A DNA stretch of 64,000 nt from DASSJT01 sp035691065 (GTDB taxonomy: Bacteria > Actinomycetota > Actinomycetes > Actinomycetales > Dermatophilaceae). Below the pieces are notes generated by a model. That model ran no database searches, was not told the origin of the DNA, and was given only the letters and a program-made list of their open reading frames with translations. Shown here piece after piece: positions 16,965 to 23,226 of this stretch. Location of the stretch: the NCBI GenBank assembly GCA_035691065.1, contig DASSJT010000087.1, positions 62,001 through 126,000 of the forward strand, in the 5' to 3' direction. Both the position numbers and the translations under genes were made by a program. How positions within the stretch are numbered: position 1 is the first letter of the stretch; every line of letters begins with the position of its first letter.

Positions 16965-16992
16965 GTTCGGGCGGATAAGTTCGGGCGGATAA
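16965..16992 (+). repeat. 14-bp tandem duplication directly upstream of bldC
   Basis: gttcgggcggataa occurs twice head-to-tail, at 16965-16978 and 16979-16992. The second copy runs into the bldC ribosome-binding site (AAGGAG, 16991-16996). BldC is known to bind head-to-tail direct repeats, so an autoregulatory site is possible. Confidence 0.75.
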
Positions 16993-17001
16993 GGAGTGGA
17001 G

Positions 17002-17190
17002 ATGACCGGGGATGAGGCTGCCGGGGAGAGGCTGTTGACCCCGTCGGAGGTGGCGGCGCTGTTCCGCGTCGACCCCAAGACGGTCACCCGCTGGGCCAAG
17101 GCAGGGAAGCTGACGTCGATCCGAACGCTGGGTGGGCACCGCCGCTACCGGGAGAACGAGGTGCGGGCGCTGCTGGGAGAGGTCGTCTGA
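17002..17190 (+). CDS. bldC: BldC-family developmental regulator (MerR-like winged helix)
   Basis: The 62-residue DNA-binding protein is almost entirely one MerR-type helix-turn-helix. LLTPSEVAALFRVDPKTVTRWA, then KAGKLTSIRTLGGHRRYRENEVRALL, is near-identical to Streptomyces BldC. BldC lacks an effector domain and oligomerises on direct repeats to control development genes. The ATG at 17002 is preferred over the in-frame GTG at 16996 because AAGGAG ends 5 nt before it. It is divergent from vdh and followed by a strong terminator. In a non-sporulating organism its targets are unknown. Confidence 0.95.
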   Translation: MTGDEAAGERLLTPSEVAALFRVDPKTVTRWAKAGKLTSIRTLGGHRRYRENEVRALLGEVV

Positions 17191-17213
17191 GCGGCCACCG
17201 AGGGGGGAGGGGG

Positions 17214-17246
17214 ATGGAGCCGGGGCCGAGGGGGCCCCGGCTCCAT
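17214..17246 (+). terminator. Strong hairpin terminator after bldC
   Basis: ATGGAGCCGGGGCC (17214-17227) pairs perfectly with GGCCCCGGCTCCAT (17233-17246) around a 5-nt loop. The 14-bp stem begins 23 bp after the bldC stop and lies about 108 bp from the 3' end of the convergent thiD gene. Confidence 0.85.
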
Positions 17247-17353
17247 CTCTCACGGGAGGCTCGCGGGACTCCCGTCGCGGTGGGCGGGCCCCGTCGTCTA
17301 CCCAGCCCCGCCAGAGCCTGGACCGACGTGCGCGTATGCCGTTGGGCCGGCCG

Positions 17354-18211
17354 TCAAGACCTGGTCGCCGGGGTGGTTCGGGCCTTCCGGCGGGGGACGG
17401 GGGCCTCGGCCGAGTAGATGTGGCTGACCGGGCCCTGACCCCTGCCGATCCGCCAGTGAGCGCCGGTCAGGAGCTGGTGGCGCACGAACTCCCGAGCCGC
17501 GACGACCGCCTGCTTGGTGCTCATGCCCTGCGCGAGGGCTGCGGTCACCGCCGCGGAGAACGTGCAGCCGACCCCCTTGGTGTTCTTGGTGACGATCGTC
17601 GGCTCGGCGAACTCGAAGACACCCTCATGGGTGGCCAGGACGTCGATCCGGTTGTCGCCGTCGACCAGCCCGGTGACGACCACGGCACTGGGCCCGAGGT
17701 CGAGGAGCGCGCGGGCCTGGAGCCGTTGCTGGATGATGCCGGTGGCCGGCTCACGGCCGAGCAGTGCGGCCGCCTCGTGGATGTTCGGTGTCGTGATCCA
17801 CGCGTGGCGGAGCAGCTTGATCTTGATTGCGGCGAGCGTCTCGGAGTTCGCGCTGATGTCGTTGGTTGCGGTGAACAGCACGGGGTCGACGACCAGCCGG
17901 AGCAGCACCCCGACCGCAGCGAGCTCGCTGACGGCGTTGACCACCCCGGCGCTGGGCAGCATGCCGGCCTTCACCGCCGACACGCGCATGTCGGCCAGAA
18001 CGGCGATGGCCTGTGCGGTCACGATGTGGGGCTCAAGCGGATGCATCCCGTGCATCCCAGTGGTGTTCTGGACTGTGATCGACGTGATGGCACTGGTCCC
18101 GTGGACACCGAAAGCGGAGAAGGTGGTCAGGTCCGCTTGGATCCCCGCGCTCCCGGCAGGGTCGGATCCTCCAATAGTGAGCGCAACAGGTGGCGTTGGC
18201 GTGTCAATCAT
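17354..18211 (-). CDS. thiD: Hydroxymethylpyrimidine/phosphomethylpyrimidine kinase
   Basis: The 285-residue ribokinase-fold enzyme phosphorylates HMP and HMP-P in thiamine synthesis. PVALTIGGSDPAGSAGIQADLTTFSAFGVHG at the N-terminus, VKAGMLPSA near 85, a PNIHEAAALLG segment near 140 and TKNTKGVGCTFSAAVTAALAQG near 215 (substrate Cys and anion hole) define the family. The ATG at 18211 is where homology begins; the frame is open further upstream. No TPP riboswitch core was recognised in front of it, so thiamine control is not evident. It shares a 370-bp divergent region with the flavoenzyme gene. Confidence 0.93.
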   Translation of the reverse strand: MIDTPTPPVALTIGGSDPAGSAGIQADLTTFSAFGVHGTSAITSITVQNTTGMHGMHPLEPHIVTAQAIAVLADMRVSAVKAGMLPSAGVVNAVSELAAVGVLLRLVVDPVLFTATNDISANSETLAAIKIKLLRHAWITTPNIHEAAALLGREPATGIIQQRLQARALLDLGPSAVVVTGLVDGDNRIDVLATHEGVFEFAEPTIVTKNTKGVGCTFSAAVTAALAQGMSTKQAVVAAREFVRHQLLTGAHWRIGRGQGPVSHIYSAEAPVPRRKARTTPATRS

Positions 18212-18430
18212 TTCAAAGCTGTCTCCGGACAGGGTTAGACACGCAAAAGGCTGACAGGGGAATGCAGGGGACGCCATCTGCGCGTACCAACCCATCATGA
18301 CGACCCATCCGAAACGTGTGAACTCGGGGTGCCTTCTGGGGATGTGGTGTGGGTCACACCGGCGCCTCCAGCGCCGGGCGCCCCCGCGTCCGCGCGGTCC
18401 GAGTCCACGGCATACCCCCTCCCCAGGCAC

Positions 18431-18442
18431 CCGAATATTCGG
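18431..18442. promoter_or_regulatory. Perfect 12-bp palindrome CCGAATATTCGG in a divergent promoter region
   Basis: The palindrome lies about midway in the 18212-18581 gap between divergent thiD and the BBE-type flavoenzyme gene. Its low local GC and symmetry suggest a regulator site. Apart from this site and the ribosome site at the right edge, I see nothing in the gap. Confidence 0.45.
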
Positions 18443-18581
18443 TGGAGGCTGTCGGTGGTCCGTGTTTGTCTCGTTCGCGGGGTGCCGTGTCGAATTCCCG
18501 GTCAGCCGATCGACGCAGGGGTGACGCGCGCCCTCCCCGGGTGCACGAGCCACCAGCCAGACCTCCGAAAGGAACCTGCAG

Positions 18582-19970
18582 ATGTCGACCGACACGCGCA
18601 CAGCAGCCGATCTCGCCGCCGTCATCGAGAGTCTCGACGCCGTTGAGGGTGAGGTCGTCACGCCTGACCATCCCGACTACGACTCCATCCGCCAGGTCGT
18701 CCCGGGCGACATCGACCGCCGACCAGCCGCGATCGTCCGCGCCGCATCCGCTGTCGACGTGGCGCGTGTGGTCCGGCTGGTCGGCGAGACCGGCGTGCCC
18801 CTCGCCGTCCGAGCCGGTGGACACAGCGGCGCGGGCCATGGCGCCGTCGAAGGAGGCATCGTGCTCGACCTGCGCGACCTCGATGCCTTCGAGATCGATC
18901 CCCAGGAGCGGATCGCCAGCGCTGGCGGTGGCCTGACCGCCGGCGCCTACACCGCTGCGGCTGCCCAGCACGGGCTGGCGACCGGGTTCGGCGACACCGG
19001 ATCCGTGGGCATCGGCGGGCTGGCCACGGGAGGCGGCGTCGGCTTCCTGTCCCGCAAGCACGGCCTCACCATCGACTCCCTCGTCTCCGCCCAGGTGGTC
19101 ACCGCCGACGGCTCCATCGTCGAGGTCTCGGAGCACAGCCACCCCGACCTGTTCTGGGCGATCCGCGGTGGCGGCGGCAACTTCGGGGTGGTCACGCGGT
19201 TCACGTTCCGCCTCCACGACGTTTCGGAGTTCACCGGCGGCCTGCTCGTGCTGCCGGCGACGCCTGAGGTCGTCGCGGGCTTCGTGCGCGAGGCCCTCGC
19301 GGCGCCGGAGGAGCTGTCGACGATCGCCAACGTCATGCCGTGCCCGCCGCTGCCCTTCGTGCCCGACAGTGCGCATGGCCAGATGGTGGTCTTCGCCTTC
19401 GTGGCGTATGCCGGTCCGCCAGCCGACGCGGAGCAGGCGGTGGGCCGCCTGCGCAGCCTGGCCGCTCCGCTGGCCGACATGGTGCAACCCGGCTCGTACG
19501 CCTCGATGTTCCAGCCGGAACCGCCCGACTACCACCCGACCGCGGTCGCTCGCACGCTCTACCTCGACCACGTCGACGAGGCGTCCGCAGCTGCGATCAT
19601 CGAGCAGCTGGAGAGCTCCGACGCGCCGATGCGCGCCGTGCAGCTGCGCCCGCTCGGAGGTGCGATCTCCCGCGTGGCCAGCGGCGCGACGGCATACGCC
19701 CACCGCGAGGCGCCGATCATGGCCAACGTGGCCTCCTTCTACCAGGGATCCGGCGACCGGGCCGCCCGTGAGGCCTGGGTCGCGGGTCTCGTGGCGGCGC
19801 TCGATCAGGGCATCCCGGGCGCCTACGTCAACTTCCTCCAGGCCGAGGGGGAGGAGCGGGTCCGCGCCGCCTACCCGTCGGCCACCTGGGACCGGCTCGC
19901 CGCGGTGAAGCGGGTCTACGACCCGCACAACCTGTTCCGGGGAAACCACAACATCCCGCCTGCCGAGTAA
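18582..19970 (+). CDS. FAD-linked oxidase, berberine-bridge-enzyme type
   Basis: The 462-residue flavoprotein has a PCMH-type FAD domain: PAAIVRAASAVDVARVVRLV, then PLAVRAGGHSGAGHG, where His81 is the usual covalent FAD ligand. GFGDTGSVGIGGLATGGGVGFLSRKHGLT follows near residue 135; the second covalent ligand, a Cys in bicovalent members, is absent, so attachment is probably single. The BBE C-terminal signature YDPHNLFRGNHNIPP closes the protein. Such enzymes oxidise sugars, alcohols or natural products; the substrate is unknown. AAGGA lies 8-9 nt before the ATG. The 3' end is duplicated as a 12-bp repeat containing extra in-frame stops. Confidence 0.88.
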   Translation: MSTDTRTAADLAAVIESLDAVEGEVVTPDHPDYDSIRQVVPGDIDRRPAAIVRAASAVDVARVVRLVGETGVPLAVRAGGHSGAGHGAVEGGIVLDLRDLDAFEIDPQERIASAGGGLTAGAYTAAAAQHGLATGFGDTGSVGIGGLATGGGVGFLSRKHGLTIDSLVSAQVVTADGSIVEVSEHSHPDLFWAIRGGGGNFGVVTRFTFRLHDVSEFTGGLLVLPATPEVVAGFVREALAAPEELSTIANVMPCPPLPFVPDSAHGQMVVFAFVAYAGPPADAEQAVGRLRSLAAPLADMVQPGSYASMFQPEPPDYHPTAVARTLYLDHVDEASAAAIIEQLESSDAPMRAVQLRPLGGAISRVASGATAYAHREAPIMANVASFYQGSGDRAAREAWVAGLVAALDQGIPGAYVNFLQAEGEERVRAAYPSATWDRLAAVKRVYDPHNLFRGNHNIPPAE

Positions 19971-20030
19971 CCCGCCGAGTGACCCGATGGATGGGCCGCC
20001 GCGTGACCCGCCGCGTGACCCGCCGAGTAG
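19959..20030 (+). repeat. Six 12-bp units repeating the gene end, with five in-frame stop codons
   Basis: The last four codons of the oxidase gene (cct gcc gag taa) are followed by five more 12-bp units of the form cccgcc g(a/c)g tRa, one of them altered (cccgatggatgg). Because 12 is a multiple of 3, stops fall in one frame at 19968, 19980, 20004, 20016 and 20028. Confidence 0.9.
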
Positions 20031-20104
20031 CCCGACGGAGGCGAACGCGTCGCGCCGCGCGGCGCGGCCACCTCCGCCGGGGGAGGGAAGAGGCCCGGGG
20101 CGCC

Positions 20105-20110
20105 TATCGT
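20105..20110 (+). promoter_or_regulatory. Putative leaderless -10 box (TATCGT)
   Basis: TATCGT ends 8 nt before the ATG at 20119, with no Shine-Dalgarno sequence between. Confidence 0.45.
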
Positions 20111-20118
20111 GAGGCTCC

Positions 20119-20472
20119 ATGGGAACTGTCGACGACTACTTCGCAACCTTCGACGACCCTGACCGGTCTGCGTTCGAGCGGGCTCGGGCCCTAGCCCTCG
20201 AGGTGGCTCCGGAGGCCCAGCAGGGCACGAGCTACGGCATGGCCGCGCTGAGGGCGGGCGGGAGGCCGCTGCTGGGGTTCCGCGCTACCAAGAGCCACCT
20301 CAGCCTCGTACCGTTCAGCGCGGAGGTGGTCGAGGCCGTGGCGCCGCGGCTCGCAGAGTTCGATCTGACGAAGGGGACGATCCGGTTCACGGCCGACCAT
20401 GTCCTGCCCGAGGACGTGCTACGCGAGATCGTCCGCCTCCGCCTGCAGGAGATCTCGTCGTCGTCTGGCTGA
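20119..20472 (+). CDS. DUF1801 (YdhG-like) family protein
   Basis: The 117-residue protein has the DUF1801 pattern. It has an N-terminal helix (VDDYFATFDDPDR), then SYGMAALRAGGRPLLGFRATKSHLSLVPF near residue 40, and a C-terminal EFDLTKGTIRFTADHVLPEDVLREIVRLRLQE segment. Members resemble the Bacillus frataxin-like protein YdhG, for which iron binding has been described. The role here is unknown. It stands alone on the plus strand before a minus-strand redox cluster. Confidence 0.8.
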   Translation: MGTVDDYFATFDDPDRSAFERARALALEVAPEAQQGTSYGMAALRAGGRPLLGFRATKSHLSLVPFSAEVVEAVAPRLAEFDLTKGTIRFTADHVLPEDVLREIVRLRLQEISSSSG

Positions 20473-20512
20473 GCTGGGTCAGCCCCAACGGGTGGGTCGG
20501 CCGGGCGAAGCC

Positions 20513-21109
20513 CTAGCCAGTTGCAGCGATCGGTCGGCCGACCGTGAGCACAGCCTGCAGCTCGGGCTCCAAGCTGGTGCGGAACTGAGTGTCCGCCTCG
20601 GCCCCGACGGCGTCGAGGACGGTGCTGAAGAAGCAGCGGGCAGCCGTCGCGAGCACCACGTCGAAGATGTCCCGGTCGCTCAGACCGACGTCGCGGAGCG
20701 CGTCGATGTCGTCGGCGGTGACCTGGGTAGGCGCCTCGGCCACGCGGTCGGCGAAGTCCATGACGGCCACGTCGACCGGATCCAGGTCCGCCGTGTGGTG
20801 GTCGTCAGCGATCTGGGCCAATGCGCCGGGAGCGAAGAACTTGTCGCGGAGCACCTTGCCGTGGGCCAGGCAGCAGTAGCTAGACCGCCGACGTCGGGCC
20901 GCGGCGAGGGTGGCGAGCTCGTAGGTGCGCAACGCCATCCCGGACTTGATGGCGCCGTTGAGCCCGGCCCAGGCCTGGTAGACCTCGGGCCGAAGCGAGA
21001 ACACCTTGGTGAAGTTCGGCACGTAGCCGTACTGCTCGCGGTCGGCGTCATAGAGCTCGCGCACCGCTCCCTCGGCCGCTACCTCGCTGGGTGTGGTGAT
21101 GTAGGCCAT
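20513..21109 (-). CDS. AhpD/carboxymuconolactone decarboxylase-like peroxidase-related protein
   Basis: The 198-residue all-helical protein belongs to the AhpD-like superfamily. NFTKVFSLRPEVYQAWAGLNGAIKSG is followed by SSYCCLAHGKVLRDKF near residue 80 and by LRDVGLSDRDIFDVVLATAARCFFS near 140. The usual C-x2-C-x3-H pair is incomplete: the first Cys is a Ser, leaving Cys-Cys-Leu-Ala-His, so a classic disulfide peroxidase cycle is doubtful. It is the last gene of a minus-strand group with OsmC and an FAD monooxygenase, but a strong hairpin separates it from the OsmC gene. Confidence 0.82.
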   Translation of the reverse strand: MAYITTPSEVAAEGAVRELYDADREQYGYVPNFTKVFSLRPEVYQAWAGLNGAIKSGMALRTYELATLAAARRRRSSYCCLAHGKVLRDKFFAPGALAQIADDHHTADLDPVDVAVMDFADRVAEAPTQVTADDIDALRDVGLSDRDIFDVVLATAARCFFSTVLDAVGAEADTQFRTSLEPELQAVLTVGRPIAATG

Positions 21110-21146
21110 GACTTCCTCTCAGGGGTCTGCGCGCACGTTCGAGGCG

Positions 21147-21180
21147 TGTGGCGGGCGCGGGCGCAGCCGCGCCCGCCACA
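21147..21180 (-). terminator. Hairpin terminator between the OsmC and AhpD-like genes
   Basis: TGTGGCGGGCGCGG (21147-21160) pairs perfectly with CCGCGCCCGCCACA (21167-21180) around a 6-nt loop. It lies downstream of the minus-strand osmC-like gene, so the AhpD-like gene probably has its own promoter. A weaker hairpin (GCCACCAC/GTGGTGGC) lies next to it at about 21190-21216. Confidence 0.75.
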
Positions 21181-21226
21181 GCCATCATGGCCACCACCTG
21201 TGTGGCCGTGGTGGCGATCGCGGAGT

Positions 21227-21844
21227 TCAGTCCGCGTCGATCTCGGGGTCGACCTCGGCGTCGGCCTCGGCGTTGACCTCGGCGTTGACCTCGATCGTCA
21301 CGGGCACCTGACCGGTGAGGATGTCGAACACCGCGGAGCGGGCTCGCGACTGCTCGACCAGCTCGTGCAGCTTCTCCGCCGGGGCGTCCCCCTTCACGGT
21401 GAAGGTCACCGAGATGCCCTGGTAGCCGTTCCTGACCCCCGAGTCGAGCCCGAGGATGCCGTTCAGGTCGATGTCACCCGCGACCTCCGAGCGCACCTCG
21501 GTGAGTGTGATGCCGCGGGCGGCGGCGATGTTCGCGAGACCGGCCGTCAGGCAGGACGCCAGGGCGTGCAGCACGAACTCCACCGGCGTGGGACCGCGGT
21601 CGCGGCCCACGAGGACCGCCGGGTGATCGGCGTCGAAGGTGAACACGTGCTCGTGCGCCCGCTCCTCGCCGACCCCGGAGAAGTCGTAGATGGTGCTGCG
21701 GCTGTGGGTCCCGTCGAGCCACACGTTGTGGGCGCGGAACTGGAAGTGGGCCGCCTGGGGCGCGGCCTTGACCGCGTCCAGGGTGGCGAACAGGGTGGCC
21801 GTGTCGACACCGTTGCGCATCGACTCGCTGACCGTGCTGGTCAT
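21227..21844 (-). CDS. OsmC-family protein
   Basis: The 205-residue protein has the OsmC/Ohr fold. The central helix is GPTPVEFVLHALASCLTAGLANIAAARGITL, with one conserved Cys, and VRSEVAGDIDLNGILG follows. The canonical thiol peroxidases use two Cys; only the central one is evident here. The start at 21844 follows AAGGAG by 7 nt. The C-terminal tail is an acidic repeat (EVNAEVNAEADAEVDPEID) unlike the family and encoded by near-repeated DNA, so it is likely a recent expansion. Its neighbours are an FAD monooxygenase and an AhpD-like gene. Confidence 0.85.
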   Translation of the reverse strand: MTSTVSESMRNGVDTATLFATLDAVKAAPQAAHFQFRAHNVWLDGTHSRSTIYDFSGVGEERAHEHVFTFDADHPAVLVGRDRGPTPVEFVLHALASCLTAGLANIAAARGITLTEVRSEVAGDIDLNGILGLDSGVRNGYQGISVTFTVKGDAPAEKLHELVEQSRARSAVFDILTGQVPVTIEVNAEVNAEADAEVDPEIDAD

Positions 21845-21901
21845 GGTTCTCTCCTTGGTTGTGCGCAAGTGCGCAATGGGTGATGCACCGGCGTCGGTGC
21901 G

Positions 21902-23152
21902 CTATCTCCGGGCGAGCTCCAGCTCGCCCGGAAGCGTGCGTGCGGCGAGATCGGCCGCCTCGCGGTCAAGCGCCTGGCTGAGCCGCTTCTGCAGCTCCAC
22001 GAACTGCGGCACAGGTGGGTATGCCGCCAGGGCGCAGGTGATCTCGAAGACCTCACGAAGCGCCTGGTCGCGCGCGTCCGCGTAGGAAGCGAGGGCCTCC
22101 TCCTCGTCTGCGCTGCCGGCCAGCACGCTGTGGAGGGCGGCCGCCAGCAGCTCGGCATCGCGGTAGGCGTCGCTCAGGCCGTGACCGGTCACCGCGTCCC
22201 GGTGGTAGCCGGCGTCGCCCACCAGCGCCCAGCCCGGCCCGTGGGCCTGCCGGATGTGGTTGGGCATGTGCAGCATCCCGGACACCGGCGAGGTCTGCTC
22301 GCCATCCCTCAGGCGCGCGGCCAGTGCCGGAGCAGCCGCCTCGACCTGGAACCTGAGGGCCTCGCTCCGCGTACGGGCCGCACGCCGCGCCGCCCGCGCG
22401 TCGTCGGAGGGTGCGGTGACCCACACGCACGCCTCACCGTGGTGGGTCGGAAACACCCCCGCCAGGGCACGCTCGGCGGCGTACAGCTCGATCCCCCTCC
22501 ACGGCATACCGGCGAAGTAGGCGTAGGTGACGCCGCCGCTGGCGCCCCGGCGCTCGACGACACCTGCGCCGACGGAGCGCGCGACACGTGACGAGAGCCC
22601 GTCCGCGCCGACGACGAACCGTGCGTGCACCTCGATGGGGGAACCCCGGCCGTCGCGGCCATAGACGCCTACGGCGCGCCCGCGGTCGTCGAGGCAGACA
22701 CCGTTCACGGTGACCCCGAGCCGCAGCTGTGCCCCGGCGCCGGCGGCCGCCTCGGCGAGGAGCGTGTCGAGCACGTAGCGGCGCGGCGCCACGAGCAGGT
22801 GGACGCCGGAGCGTTCCTTGACGACCCGCGTCTCCGTCTCTCCGCATGCAGAGAACGTCACCTCGCGGATCGCCGGTGCACCGCTGTCCAGCACGGCCTG
22901 GAGCAGCCCCCACCGCTGCAGCTGGACCACACCGGGCCGCGCGATCTGGTGGGTGGAGAGGGTGTCGGACGGGAAGGCCGCGCGGTCGACCAGGACGACG
23001 TCGTGGCCGAGCCGGGCCAGCAGGAGTGCGGTTGCCGCGCCTGCCGCCCGCGCGCCGACCACGATGACGTCGTGGCGGTGTTCGCCGACCAGGGCCGCCG
23101 GTGGTTGTGGTATGCCGTGCCGCGGCTCGGCGGGTCCCGTTTCGCTGGCCAT
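21902..23152 (-). CDS. FAD-dependent monooxygenase/oxidoreductase (PHBH-like)
   Basis: The 416-residue flavoprotein starts with a Rossmann motif, DVIVVGARAAGAATALLLARLGHDVVLVDRA. The middle Gly of GxGxxG is replaced by Arg, as in several halogenase-like members. RFVVGADGLSSRVAR near residue 175 is the DG motif. GWALVGDAGYHRDAVTGHGLSDAYRDAELLA near 295 is the GD motif of class A monooxygenases. GGGGGAG lies 3 nt before the ATG. The gene follows a LuxR-type regulator gene whose stop abuts a 12-bp palindrome in the promoter region. The substrate is unknown; aromatic or polyketide compounds are typical. Confidence 0.85.
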   Translation of the reverse strand: MASETGPAEPRHGIPQPPAALVGEHRHDVIVVGARAAGAATALLLARLGHDVVLVDRAAFPSDTLSTHQIARPGVVQLQRWGLLQAVLDSGAPAIREVTFSACGETETRVVKERSGVHLLVAPRRYVLDTLLAEAAAGAGAQLRLGVTVNGVCLDDRGRAVGVYGRDGRGSPIEVHARFVVGADGLSSRVARSVGAGVVERRGASGGVTYAYFAGMPWRGIELYAAERALAGVFPTHHGEACVWVTAPSDDARAARRAARTRSEALRFQVEAAAPALAARLRDGEQTSPVSGMLHMPNHIRQAHGPGWALVGDAGYHRDAVTGHGLSDAYRDAELLAAALHSVLAGSADEEEALASYADARDQALREVFEITCALAAYPPVPQFVELQKRLSQALDREAADLAARTLPGELELARR

Positions 23153-23214
23153 GTTCTCCCCCTTGACAATCTGCCTGCGAAGGACGGTAGGGATGCCGAC
23201 CGGGCTGGCGATTG

Positions 23215-23226
23215 GGGAGAACTCCC
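23215..23226. promoter_or_regulatory. Palindrome GGGAGAACTCCC upstream of the FAD monooxygenase gene
   Basis: GGGAG and CTCCC flank AA, 63 bp before the monooxygenase ATG on the minus strand and touching the stop codon of the LAL regulator gene. It is a candidate operator for that regulator. Confidence 0.4.

Noticed and set aside
18212..18581. TPP riboswitch before thiD
   Set aside because: No recognisable THI-box core such as CTGAGA was found on the minus strand.
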